Made by a program: the position numbers and the translations under genes
Notes under the pieces: model-generated
Database searches by the model: none
What the model saw: only the letters and a program-made list of their open reading frames with translations
Told to the model about the DNA's origin: nothing
Source of the DNA: Alkalihalobacillus sp. YIM B00296
GTDB taxonomy: Bacteria > Bacillota > Bacilli > Bacillales > Fictibacillaceae
Direction of reading: 5' to 3'
Assembly: GCF_020179385.1 (NCBI RefSeq)
Contig: NZ_JAIBLJ010000012.1
Span: forward strand, 1 to 64,000
Length of the DNA stretch: 64,000 bases
Shown: positions 45,857 through 54,052 of the stretch, piece by piece
Layout: each line of letters opens with the position of its first letter
Numbering within the stretch: the first letter of the stretch is position 1

Positions 45857-45862
45857 GTATTA

Positions 45863-47560
45863 TTAAGGGATTGCATAAACCTCGACAGTGAAGCTTTCTC
45901 CTCCGGTGTTTTCCGGTCTTGCGATGTAGAAATCTTCGCTCTTTTCGATTTCTGTCTCGGACCCGTCTGTGAGGTCATAGAAGATTGTTTCGTCGACACC
46001 GAAGCTGATGTCTTTCATGACATCGAATTTTGTATCTTTAGGACCGTCGACGATTTTCCATTGTAACTTGGTCGCGTAAGGAGGGATGTTCCCGATCGTG
46101 AAGTTGTCACTTGATCGGTTATCCTGGCCGTCCTGAGGCTGACCTTCCGATCGGATCGTCGCGATTTTCTCAGGAGCTTCGACCTCCACATCAAAAGCAT
46201 CCCCATCTAGAATCCGGTCATAGGCGTACCAGGCACCGAGCCATGCACCACCTGCTTGGTTGGAATCCTTATCGATGTAACGAACGGAAACATTATATAC
46301 GCTTCCAGTATATGAACCTTCATTCGTAGAGGCAAAGGGAAACTCGTCACACTCGCTGTTGGCCGGTTTTGGTATCGTCCCTGCTTCAGCCAACCTCTTA
46401 CACGTTCTTTGTGATTTTTTCCGGTTTTTACGAATTAATTCTTTATCCTTTAATCTGGTTAGAGTGCTTGGGATAGTCTTTCCCATTCCTGGATATGGAT
46501 AAGTTTTCTCTGGCTGTTCCAGGGCATCTTTGATGTGTAGTGCTTGTTCTTTCATAACGCTTGGATTGTTGTAAGAGAAATGAATGACTGGTTTGACATT
46601 GCTAAAAATCCCGGCATTGTAGAATGTTTGATTGGGATTAATAACAATCATGTAGTCTGCAGAATCCCAACGAACCTCCTGTTTCGGAGAATCCACTGTT
46701 CGTGTGGGAAATCTAGGTGGGTTCATAACTTGGTGGGTGAAAAACTCCATGTAGCCAATCTGTTCAGGATTACTATCTGTTTTGGGCGGCGGGGTGGAAT
46801 ACAGTTTTTTGGTTCCAAAGTTGTTGGTTTTCCACTTGGAGATCGTTCTTTCGATGGCTGGAGTTGATCTCGACTCTTTACAGTCCTCCGCATGAACCAA
46901 AGCATTGCAGTTGATATCCACCTTCAATTTGGCTCCGTTCAGCATCGAGTGCGTGGTATAGATATCGTCGATGTAATAGTCGAAATTCACTTCCCGTTCC
47001 TTCTTGTTCTTATCTTGAGAGTTTGTACCATATCCGATTTCGGTGATGCGATACTCGACCCCATAGACTGTGCGGAAAGGCCATTTACCTTTTACCCATC
47101 CGTAGCTTACGATTTTACTTCGACACCAGGCATAATGGTTCTTAATCCACCCTTCATCTCTTTCGCTTTTTTCAATGTTATCTAAACATTCTTGCTTGCT
47201 GATGTAGTCATATTGAAATCTTGGCGGTGCCCATTTTTTATTAATTTGTACAGGTGGATCTACCTTTACATCATAGGTCTGCTGAGCTTTGGCATCTTCT
47301 TTTTGAATATCGCTGAGGGATCGTAACGGCTGCTTCTCTGTTTTTACTGAGGTTAACCCCATTTCAACAGGAGTTTTCCCTTTCTCTAACTGTTTTTGCA
47401 TTAAAGCTGCTTTTTTCGCATCTCCAGGAAGTACAACAAACCAACTGTACCCCTCTTCTGTTGATCCACTACTTGCTTGGATCGTGTCTGAAGACGCTAT
47501 CACGCTGATTAACAACGCTAGACACATAACTATGGCCAATCCTCGCCACTGCTTTTTCAC
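45863..47560 (-). CDS. Secreted nuclease-like protein with NucA/NucB-type domain
   Basis: GTG 47560 follows AAGGAGG at ideal spacing and gives 565 aa. A signal peptide (MKKQWRGLAIVMCLALLISVI...IQASS) is followed by a large unrecognised region with about six cysteines. Near residues 385-460, RTCKRLAEAGTIPKPANSE, then CDEFPFASTNEGSYTGSVY and AGGAWLGAWYAYDRILDGD, match the NucA/NucB nuclease core (DE.PFAS..EG followed by N.AG). Bacillus NucB is a secreted DNase. The last ~80 residues look like an Ig-like or lectin-like tail. The long N-terminal part is unlike classical NucA/NucB and may recognise a target. The product is probably exported. Confidence 0.8.
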   Translation of the reverse strand: MKKQWRGLAIVMCLALLISVIASSDTIQASSGSTEEGYSWFVVLPGDAKKAALMQKQLEKGKTPVEMGLTSVKTEKQPLRSLSDIQKEDAKAQQTYDVKVDPPVQINKKWAPPRFQYDYISKQECLDNIEKSERDEGWIKNHYAWCRSKIVSYGWVKGKWPFRTVYGVEYRITEIGYGTNSQDKNKKEREVNFDYYIDDIYTTHSMLNGAKLKVDINCNALVHAEDCKESRSTPAIERTISKWKTNNFGTKKLYSTPPPKTDSNPEQIGYMEFFTHQVMNPPRFPTRTVDSPKQEVRWDSADYMIVINPNQTFYNAGIFSNVKPVIHFSYNNPSVMKEQALHIKDALEQPEKTYPYPGMGKTIPSTLTRLKDKELIRKNRKKSQRTCKRLAEAGTIPKPANSECDEFPFASTNEGSYTGSVYNVSVRYIDKDSNQAGGAWLGAWYAYDRILDGDAFDVEVEAPEKIATIRSEGQPQDGQDNRSSDNFTIGNIPPYATKLQWKIVDGPKDTKFDVMKDISFGVDETIFYDLTDGSETEIEKSEDFYIARPENTGGESFTVEVYAIP

Positions 47561-47675
47561 ACAAACTACCTCCTTTTGGGGCCAAGTTCGCTCTGTAGGT
47601 TGCTTCACTTTGATGGTCTTGTTTCATCAATTCATCTAATGTCTGAATGCCTTCTTTTTTGTGTAACCGGGACAT
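47469..47675 (-). CDS. Possible small protein overlapping the nuclease start, 68 aa
   Basis: ATG 47675 follows a strong AAGGAGGA and encodes MSRLHKKEGIQTLDELMKQD, then HQSEATYRANLAPKGGS. It overlaps the start of the nuclease gene by about 90 nt in another frame. The ribosome site is excellent; family not recognised. It could be a leader that couples translation, or the 5' part of a once longer gene. Confidence 0.4.
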   Translation of the reverse strand: MSRLHKKEGIQTLDELMKQDHQSEATYRANLAPKGGSLCEKAVARIGHSYVSSVVNQRDSVFRHDPSK

Positions 47676-48180
47676 CAATTTTTCCTCCTTGATTGAATAA
47701 TAACAGCTGTTTTCCCACCAATGAACTAGTCCACTAATAGATGGATGTGATTTAAATCGAGGATAGGTTACTACAGGGAACAGTTTTTTACAATACATTC
47801 CAACCTAATTCATTCTATAAACCTACATTTTCTTACAATAAATTCTTTAAATAGGAAGAAGGGATACGTGGCAATAGACCCTGAGACTTCGGGAATGTTA
47901 AATATTGTCCTGGATGCTATCGAAACACGTACATTAATCGATTTTTCTTGAATAAAGTTCAAGTTTTCTGTTGATTGCCGTATATGGGTTTGCTATATTG
48001 GCATATATCATAATTCTCGTACATGCACGGTAAAATGAGCAGAGTGTGTTTGAATTTAGAAGGTTCTTAATGAAGCTATTAAAATGAATAGGGTTTCTGA
48101 TGTTCTCTGAAATCTATGAAAGGATACTTTTTGAGGATATAAGGTCTCCTGTCCGCTAAATTTAAAGAGGGGTTGAAGTG
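47676..48180. other. Intergenic stretch, no gene seen
   Basis: A plus-strand fragment near 47955-48030 reads as a hydrophobic segment (LLIAVYGFAILAYIIILVHA) without start or ribosome site; possibly a relic. Confidence 0.35.
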
Positions 48181-48789
48181 ATGTATATTCCTGTACATTT
48201 TAAATTTGAAGATCTAGATGCCGTCTACGATATCATAAAAGAAAATAGCTTTGCGACGCTATTTTCCCAACACGATAGGATGCCATATGCTACACATTTG
48301 CCGCTGATTTTGGATAAAAATAAACAATATCTATACGGCCATTTCGCCAGACCGAATACGCAATGGAAGGACATTGAGAATCAAACGGTCTTAGCGGTTT
48401 TCCACGGTCCACATTGTTACATTTCTCCGTCGTGGTACGAGACGAAGACAGCTGTCCCAACATGGAATTATGTCACCGTACATGTATACGGTAAAGTGGA
48501 ATTATTAAGAGATGACCATGAAGTCATAAAGTCCTTGCAAGAAATGGTTTTGAAATATGAAGCTCCAGAAAGCCCATACAAGTTAGAAGATGTCGATGAT
48601 GGTTACATCGCTGGGATGAGCAAAGGGATCCAGGGGTTTAAAATCAAAATTGACGATATGCAAGCAAAAGCGAAATTGAGTCAAAACCATCCAGTCGAAC
48701 GGCAGCAGCGAATTATTAAAGAACTTGAGAATAGCCCGAATTCGGATGATCAGAACATTGCAAGATTGATGAAGTCAAATCTTGTTTAA
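48181..48789 (+). CDS. PaiB-family FMN-binding protein
   Basis: ATG 48181 (behind GAGGGG) gives 202 aa. It matches the PaiB/FMN-binding split barrel family: [46 protein letters not shown], and [20 protein letters not shown]. In B. subtilis PaiB is linked to control of degradative enzymes and sporulation. No paiA acetyltransferase gene lies beside it here. Monocistronic. Confidence 0.92.
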   Translation: MYIPVHFKFEDLDAVYDIIKENSFATLFSQHDRMPYATHLPLILDKNKQYLYGHFARPNTQWKDIENQTVLAVFHGPHCYISPSWYETKTAVPTWNYVTVHVYGKVELLRDDHEVIKSLQEMVLKYEAPESPYKLEDVDDGYIAGMSKGIQGFKIKIDDMQAKAKLSQNHPVERQQRIIKELENSPNSDDQNIARLMKSNLV

Positions 48790-48930
48790 ATTGACTCCGG
48801 AATACGGTTTCCATCATTTTTTCTATGATCATGTAAATTTTTCTCGACTGGAACTGGTACCATTTCGAAAAATGTGTATTGACAACAAATGTATTTAAGG
48901 GTATCCTTTAGTTAATAAAATAAAAATTCG

Positions 48931-49019
48931 TCTCCTAAAGGGGAGTAGCTTTTACAGCAAAGTCGTCATTCCAGAGTTTCCGAACTCTCGGCTTTGTTGG
49001 CAACGATACTGTTGTTAGC
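48931..49019 (+). promoter_or_regulatory. yybP-ykoY manganese riboswitch
   Basis: CTCCTAAAGGGGAGTAGC (48932-48949) is the conserved first element, AAAGTCGTCATTCC (48959-48972) the middle loop, and CGGCTTTGTTGGCAACGATA (48989-49008) the 3' element, followed by a terminator. This is the canonical Mn2+ aptamer. It precedes a TerC-type gene, the standard arrangement for Mn2+ exporters. Confidence 0.94.
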
Positions 49020-49052
49020 AAGACCTTTACCTGTTATGGTGAAGGTCTTTTT
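49020..49052 (+). terminator. First terminator of the Mn2+ riboswitch
   Basis: AGACCTTTACC (49021-49031) pairs with GGTGAAGGTCT (49038-49048), followed by TTTT. Mn2+ binding should prevent its formation. Confidence 0.9.
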
Positions 49053-49054
49053 TG

Positions 49055-49089
49055 GTGGCCTTTACCGGATCATGGTAGAGGCCATTTTT
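49055..49089 (+). terminator. Second terminator hairpin in tandem
   Basis: TGGCCTTTACC (49055-49065) pairs with GGTAGAGGCCA (49073-49083), followed by TTTTTG. Only three bases separate it from the first one; it gives a second barrier before terC. Confidence 0.85.
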
Positions 49090-49122
49090 GTTTTACATAT
49101 CAAATTAGAGGGAGTGTTTTGA

Positions 49123-49830
49123 ATGGAGCTGTTCGGGGCTGAATTTTTCTCGGCACTATTGGCCATTGTGATCATTGATCTGGTGCTTGCAGGTGATAAC
49201 GCGATCCTGATCGGGCTTGCTGCAAGGAATTTACCTGCACAACAGCAGAAGAAAGTCATCATTTGGGGGACGCTTGGCGCGATTTTGATCAGAATTGTAG
49301 CTACATTAACTGTTGTCTGGTTGCTTAAGATCCCGGGATTGTTGTTAGTTGGAGGATTATTGCTGGTCATCATCGCTTACAAACTCTTAGTTGATGATAA
49401 GGACCACGATGTAAAAGCGGCTGGAGGATTCTGGGCTGCGATACGAACCATCATTGTTGCAGATGTACTTATGGGGTTAGACAATGTATTAGCGATCGCA
49501 GGTGCTTCTCACGGTAACTTACTTTTGGTTGTATTAGGTTTGCTGATTTCTGTACCAATCATCATGTTTGGTAGCCGACTCATTTTGATGTGGGTTGACC
49601 GATTCCCGATCATCATCACGATCGGATCTGCCGTATTAGCATGGACCGCATCGAAAATGATTGTTGCTGAACCGTTCTTAAAAGGCTTTTTCGAGAATGG
49701 GTTCATCAAATATGGATTCGAAATTGTAGTAGTGGCAGCAGTAATTTTAGCAGGGTATCTCAAAAAGCGGAGAGTGGAAAAAGAAGTGGATCAAGAAGCA
49801 GAACGGGCAGTGTTACGGAAAGTGGAATAA
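49123..49830 (+). CDS. TerC-family Mn2+ exporter (MeeY/YkoY-like)
   Basis: The 235-aa membrane protein has about seven helices with the TerC signatures IDLVLAGDNAILIGLAA (Asp and Asn in the metal path) and ADVLMGLDNVLAIAGAS in the second half. In B. subtilis YkoY and YceF export Mn2+ and metallate secreted proteins. The Mn2+ riboswitch upstream supports the same role. A long hairpin repeat follows its stop codon. Confidence 0.94.
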   Translation: MELFGAEFFSALLAIVIIDLVLAGDNAILIGLAARNLPAQQQKKVIIWGTLGAILIRIVATLTVVWLLKIPGLLLVGGLLLVIIAYKLLVDDKDHDVKAAGGFWAAIRTIIVADVLMGLDNVLAIAGASHGNLLLVVLGLLISVPIIMFGSRLILMWVDRFPIIITIGSAVLAWTASKMIVAEPFLKGFFENGFIKYGFEIVVVAAVILAGYLKKRRVEKEVDQEAERAVLRKVE

Positions 49831-49863
49831 TGAGTTGTAATTGATTGATCCATAATGAACAAA

Positions 49864-49989
49864 AAACGGGGCTGTCCCATTAGTGTCTGACTCTCACCGT
49901 CCCTAGCAACATTTTGAGAAAAAGTGTGTTTTTGAAACAAAATGTTGTGTGGTGGTGTCTGACACTATTGTTTTGGGACAGCCCCGTTT
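49864..49989. repeat. Long hairpin repeat, copy B, between convergent genes
   Basis: Core arms GGGGCTGTCCCA (from 49868) and TGGGACAGCCCC (to 49985) enclose 118 nt, the same length as copy A. The base pair just outside is C-G here and A-T in copy A, a compensatory change that keeps the stem. The inner arm CAACATTTTG pairs perfectly with CAAAATGTTG here. It lies between terC and the convergent lmo0937-type gene. Confidence 0.92.
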
Positions 49990-50012
49990 TAAATTGGGGG
50001 TACCCATTTTTA

Positions 50013-50153
50013 TCAAGAGCGTTTGACTAAAAACTTATAGATCAATATTGCTACAGCCACAACCAGCAGGATATGGATGATCCCACCTACGATGTTGAAT
50101 ATGAATCCGAGTAACCAGATGATGAGTACAATCCATAAAATGGTCCAAATCAT
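50013..50153 (-). CDS. lmo0937-family small membrane protein, 46 aa
   Basis: ATG 50153 follows GAAAGGATTCC. The product MIWTILWIVLIIWLLGFIFN, then IVGGIIHILLVVAVAILIYK, is two helices joined by a Gly-Gly turn and ends in KRS. This is the small lmo0937/DUF5670 family found in Listeria and Bacillus, stress-related in some cases. No partner gene. Confidence 0.88.
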   Translation of the reverse strand: MIWTILWIVLIIWLLGFIFNIVGGIIHILLVVAVAILIYKFLVKRS

Positions 50154-50817
50154 ATGTTGGAATCCTTTCAATTCAGTATTTTTGTATTGTAGTCTCTCCT
50201 AAAAAACCAATAGTATTCTTATCAATTTCGTTTCATAAGACTTCTATCCTTCATGTCCTTGATTGCAGATAATAGGCTTATTGTCACGAATAACTTTAAT
50301 AATTGGAATGCTGGTCTTTTAAAATACACCTGCACAATTTCAAGGGAGACCTGGATTAGGGGACCAAATGACGATGAACAAGAGAACAGCTTTAAAAGGA
50401 GAAGCTGTAGGGTAGGGGACAACCTTATTGTAATATGAATAAGGTTGTTCAAAATTAAAAAGGGACATTGAAACTAAAAAAATCAATGAGGTTGTAATCT
50501 ATTATAGTAGTGTTAAAGGCGATTATGTTTTTGTGGTTACTGAAAGAAAAAATAGCAGAAAAAATCTGCTATTTTTCGAGGGAATGAATGGCTGTACGAA
50601 AGTGTGAAACTCATGCTAAGATCAAGTTCTAGCTATCCAGGATCTTAAATGCTGGTGAGTCGCTGACAAACCAGTCCATCCTTAAAAACATGTTATAAAG
50701 TTTGCCGTACTTATCATTATGAAGGTCCCGCTAAAATGGCTTAGACTTATTTGGTGGTAAATAAAGGTAATTATTTCCGGTGTAATAGATACATCAATAT
50801 TCTTTAAGGAGAAAAAA
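50154..50817. other. Intergenic stretch with two terminator-like hairpins, no clear gene
   Basis: ACAACCTTATT/AATAAGGTTGT (50419-50448) and AAAAATAGCAGA/TCTGCTATTTTT (50548-50576) are perfect stems. No protein family is recognised between them, although two terminators suggest lost genes. Confidence 0.6.
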
Positions 50818-51198
50818 ATGGAGAAGATAAAGGCTTGGGCGAAAAGGATTAAACGACAAATATTCATACTTTACTTTGCATATAAAGATGAAAGAGTGCC
50901 CTGGTATGCGAAAGTATTTACAGCATGTGTTGTAGCATATGCTTTCAGTCCTATTGACTTGATACCAGACTTCATACCCGTGCTTGGTTATATAGATGAT
51001 TTGATCATTGTACCCCTGGGAATTGTAGTTGCGCTGAAAATGATCCCTGAGAAAGTTATATCAGACTGTGAAATAAAAGCAGAAGCCATGATGAAAAAAG
51101 GCAAACCGAAGAATTGGTTTGTTGGTTCAATCATCGTATTGGTTTGGGTTGTGATCACCCTATGGATCAGTTTGAAGGTATATCAAATATTGCAGTAA
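50818..51198 (+). CDS. DUF1232 (YkvA-like) membrane protein
   Basis: The 126-aa protein starts behind AAGGAG. DUF1232 signature: VPWYAKVFTACVVAYAFSPI, then DLIPDFIPVLGYIDDLIIVP. A C-terminal helix (residues 100-122) is an extra membrane span. Function of the family unknown; common in Bacilli. Following GNAT gene is 25 bp away. Confidence 0.9.
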   Translation: MEKIKAWAKRIKRQIFILYFAYKDERVPWYAKVFTACVVAYAFSPIDLIPDFIPVLGYIDDLIIVPLGIVVALKMIPEKVISDCEIKAEAMMKKGKPKNWFVGSIIVLVWVVITLWISLKVYQILQ

Positions 51199-51223
51199 CG
51201 ACACAAACGATGAACTCTTTACT

Positions 51224-51739
51224 TTGCGTAGTATCGGATCAACAAGGAGTCGAATTAGCCGGAGGTATTATAATGGATACATCCAGCGGTATAAACCAGT
51301 CCATTTAAGTTTCTTAAAAGCTTTTACTTTACCAGAAGAACAGGCAAAATTTACAGCTCTTCCTTCAGAAGTCATGGAAGTTAAGAAAGGACAACATCCA
51401 ATTGTGATTTTAGATTTTAGTAAACCGGTTGGATTCTTTCTATTGCATGCTAATGAAAGAGTCAAAGAGTACTCAGATAATCCCGATGCTATGCTTTTGA
51501 CAGCCTTGTCAATCAATCATATGGAACAAGGGAAAGGTTATGCAAAGAAAGGGATGTATGAACTACGGGTCTTTGTAAAAAACGAGTTCCCGACATGTAC
51601 CGAAATCGTATTGGCGGTGAATCATAAAAACCTACCTGCCCAACAACTTTATAAAAAAGCCGGCTTCACCAATACGGGGAGAACGAAGATGGGGAACATC
51701 GGCCAACAATTTATCTATAGCCTTCTAGTCAATGAATAA
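51224..51739 (+). CDS. GNAT acetyltransferase, probably frameshifted at its start codon
   Basis: The body (from about 51284: YIQRYKPVHLSFLKAFTLPE) is a GNAT with the CoA site HMEQGKGYAKKGMYEL and C-terminal NLPAQQLYKKAGFTNTGRT. The best start, ATG 51272 behind CCGGAGG, is out of frame by one base; inserting one base after ATGGA gives M-E-Y-I-Q, the family's usual start. The in-frame TTG at 51224 has no site. As written, expression is doubtful; one base decides whether it is intact. Substrate unknown. Confidence 0.75.
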   Translation: MRSIGSTRSRISRRYYNGYIQRYKPVHLSFLKAFTLPEEQAKFTALPSEVMEVKKGQHPIVILDFSKPVGFFLLHANERVKEYSDNPDAMLLTALSINHMEQGKGYAKKGMYELRVFVKNEFPTCTEIVLAVNHKNLPAQQLYKKAGFTNTGRTKMGNIGQQFIYSLLVNE

Positions 51740-51857
51740 AGCTAATTGTATTTGTAGACATATTAAAAATGGGCGTAATCGGAGTATTGTTGAATGTTTT
51801 AATGATCGACAAAATCCATAAACGAAACCAATTACATAAACCTTCAGCATCCAGTTA

Positions 51858-51886
51858 TACCATGAACCTTCATCATGGTATTTTTT
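51858..51886 (+). terminator. Terminator after the GNAT gene
   Basis: TACCATGA (51858-51865) and TCATGGTA (51873-51880) followed by TTTTTT. Confidence 0.88.
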
Positions 51887-51983
51887 GTTTCCAGGTTTAC
51901 TTGCTTTTTATGAAATCCGAAATCCAATCGAGTGAACAGCGGAATTGTTCAGTTATCCCTTGAGTATGTTAATGATTTCACTT

Positions 51984-52038
51984 AAAAAGCGGCTGTCCTA
52001 TAAGTGCTTGATACTTTGTTTTAGAACAGCCCCTTTTT
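51984..52038. repeat. Hairpin repeat, copy D (short form), between convergent gene ends
   Basis: AAAAAGCGGCTGTCCTA and TAGAACAGCCCCTTTTT are imperfect arms, with AAGTGCTTGATACTT inside. It lies between the GNAT gene and the convergent small gene at 52082. Confidence 0.75.
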
Positions 52039-52081
52039 TATCTTTTAAAGGACGGGTTTCCCAGTCATCTTATAAATGGTC

Positions 52082-52258
52082 TTACCAATATCCTAACCAA
52101 TCATCATCAGAGGAACATGAATCACAGGAACCACGAGATTTACTAGATTCCACATAAACGTCTTTTGTTGATTTTTTATATACGTGTTTCGGAACCTCCA
52201 CAATGTGATGTCTGGGACATTTGGGAGGTGGTAATGACGAAAAGGTAAAATCGTTCAA
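52082..52258 (-). CDS. Small Cys/Ser-rich protein, possibly spore-coat related, about 58 aa
   Basis: The minus strand reads MNDFTFSSLPPPKCPRHHIV, then EVPKHVYKKSTKDVYVESSK and ends SCDSCSSDDDWLGYW. TTG 52258 is the proposed start; its ribosome site is weak and the N-terminus could be shifted. The composition (His pairs, CxxC, Ser and Asp runs, aromatic end) resembles small exosporium or coat-associated proteins of spore formers. No family name can be given. Confidence 0.5.
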   Translation of the reverse strand: MNDFTFSSLPPPKCPRHHIVEVPKHVYKKSTKDVYVESSKSRGSCDSCSSDDDWLGYW

Positions 52259-52413
52259 AGGACTCGATTGATTTAGTTGTTTTTACCCTTTAGGAAAGAT
52301 GGATTTGGTTATAGTATGGATTGTGTGAAATTAGAAAAGGAGGTAAAAAATGTATTGGATGAGGTCATAGACAAGTTCATTCAGTAAACAAATGAATTGA
52401 AGGAGGAGTTAAT

Positions 52414-52845
52414 ATGATTTCAAAGAGAAGACTTCGGGTAGCATGGACCATAAGTGGTCTGGTCATTTTGTTTATGCTGTTTGACAGTATATCCAAGTTT
52501 TTTAAGCCAGCTTCTGTTGTTGAAGGGACACTGAGCCTCGGGTTTTCCGAACATCATATTTTTGTCATCGGTATCCTTGGTTTTTTATCTGCTATCCTTT
52601 ACATGATTCCTCGATTTTCTGTTTTAGGTGCAATCCTCTTGACGGGTTATTTCGGTGGGGCTATTGCCACACATGTTCGTCTCGATAACCCGCTTTTTAC
52701 CCACGCCTTATTTCCTGTTTATATAGCTGTTTTGGCCTGGGCAGGAATTTGGTTAAGGAATGAAGATTTACGCAAACTTTTTCCGTTGAAGAAAAAAGAA
52801 CAAACAATTGGTCAAAAAAAGCTTGACCAGGCAAACATTAGTTGA
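52414..52845 (+). CDS. DoxX-like membrane protein
   Basis: The 143-aa protein follows GGAGGAG and has four helices with the DoxX-like sequence WTISGLVILFMLFDSISKFF, FGGAIATHVRLDNPLFTHAL and a final PVYIAVLAWAGIWLRNEDLR. This small subgroup (DoxX_2) is of unknown function. A short frame upstream (near 52316, MDCVKLEKEVKNVLDEV) is probably not a gene. Confidence 0.85.
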   Translation: MISKRRLRVAWTISGLVILFMLFDSISKFFKPASVVEGTLSLGFSEHHIFVIGILGFLSAILYMIPRFSVLGAILLTGYFGGAIATHVRLDNPLFTHALFPVYIAVLAWAGIWLRNEDLRKLFPLKKKEQTIGQKKLDQANIS

Positions 52846-52860
52846 TGTTAAGGCAAAGAG

Positions 52861-52890
52861 GGAGCTTGGTTCAAAAGCCAAGCTCCTCAC
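52861..52890. terminator. Shared terminator between convergent DoxX and PheC-like genes
   Basis: GGAGCTTGG (52861-52869) pairs with CCAAGCTCC (52878-52886). Confidence 0.8.
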
Positions 52891-52895
52891 TTATT

Positions 52896-53843
52896 TTAAT
52901 TACTCCCACCATAAATCCATTCTTGCTTGAGACGGTCGAATTCACCATGCAGTTCCATTTCTTCCATCCAGAGGTCCACCCAGTTTTGGAAAGCTGGATC
53001 GTTACGGTGCATGAGGTATCCTTTTTGGCTTTTCGTGAATGTGTCGTCAGTCAAGGCTGCATATAGTCTTTCGTCTTTGCTGGCATAATAGATCGCTTCA
53101 ACTCTGTCAGTGATCATGACATCGACTTCACCTTCTGCAACCATCGGTGGGATGTCTAGGTTATTTTCAATGACGACGACATTCGCTTGTTTGATGTTCG
53201 CGTCCACAAACTTCTGGTTCGTTCCGCCAGGGTTCACACCAATCGTGACATCTGGCTGATCGATATCTTCCAAGCTCTGGAAGCGATCTTTGTCTTCTTC
53301 ACGGATCAATGGTGACTTTCCATCATCTAGATAAGGGATGCTCAAGTGACCGGTTATTTGACGATCGGTATTCCGGCTGATGCCGCCGACTGCGATATCG
53401 AACTTGTCATCCAAAAGATCCTCCATCAATGTAGGCCACGAAGTCCTGACAAATTCGACCTCGACTCCTAGATCCTCAGCCATCAGCTTCGCTGCATCGA
53501 TATCCAGTCCTTCAAACTCGTTGGTTTCCTTGTTGAAGTAGGTGAATGGCTTATAGTCGCCGGTCGTTCCTACTCGGATGACACCTTTCTTCTGGATCCG
53601 ATCCAGTCTTGACTGCATCACGTATTTGCTTTTGCTTTTATGTATGTCGGTTCCTGATGCCTGCGCCGCCTGTTCAACCTGGATATAGGACTTTCCATTC
53701 ACGTCCAGGGTAGCGATCTTCTGGCCATTCCATTCAAGCAGATCGCCTTTCTTCGCTTCCGCTAGTGATAGATTCAACCCACCTATGACAAGGAAGACCA
53801 GCAGTGATATAATTGCGAAATTTTTTAACTGGAATTTCTTCAA
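52896..53843 (-). CDS. Secreted cyclohexadienyl dehydratase-like (PheC/SBP3) protein
   Basis: The 315-aa protein has a signal peptide (residues 1-30, ends LSLAEA), then a short region ATLDVNGKSYIQVEQAAQAS that resembles a copper-amine-oxidase-N/stalk-type domain, and an SBP_bac_3 domain. The latter follows PheC closely: GVIRVGTTGDYKPFTYF, EGLDIDAAKLMAEDLGVEVEF, RTSWPTLMEDLLDDKFDIAVGG, VGVNPGGTNQKF-like and DVMITDRVEA. PheC turns prephenate/arogenate into phenylpyruvate/Phe outside the cytoplasm. No ABC transporter genes are adjacent, supporting an enzyme rather than a binding protein. Confidence 0.82.
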   Translation of the reverse strand: MKKFQLKNFAIISLLVFLVIGGLNLSLAEAKKGDLLEWNGQKIATLDVNGKSYIQVEQAAQASGTDIHKSKSKYVMQSRLDRIQKKGVIRVGTTGDYKPFTYFNKETNEFEGLDIDAAKLMAEDLGVEVEFVRTSWPTLMEDLLDDKFDIAVGGISRNTDRQITGHLSIPYLDDGKSPLIREEDKDRFQSLEDIDQPDVTIGVNPGGTNQKFVDANIKQANVVVIENNLDIPPMVAEGEVDVMITDRVEAIYYASKDERLYAALTDDTFTKSQKGYLMHRNDPAFQNWVDLWMEEMELHGEFDRLKQEWIYGGSN

Positions 53844-54052
53844 AGCAACTCACTCCCTATGAAAGTTTTGAAACAAGTATAGCGGTTCACGGTTTGAGAG
53901 TAAATTTATATGTGTGAAAATTTAAAAAATAATACTTTGGTCAGAGACAACCGATGTGGGTCAGGTCTGTCGGTTTAATAAGATCATAAAAAACATGTGT
54001 AAAACTATCCCCTTAAGGCATGCTAACAATAGCATCTCTGTGGGGTGATTTG

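Noticed and set aside
52316-52390. 23-residue frame MDCVKLEKEV... before the DoxX-like gene
   Set aside because: Its AAGGAGG lies inside the frame, not before it; likely chance or relic.
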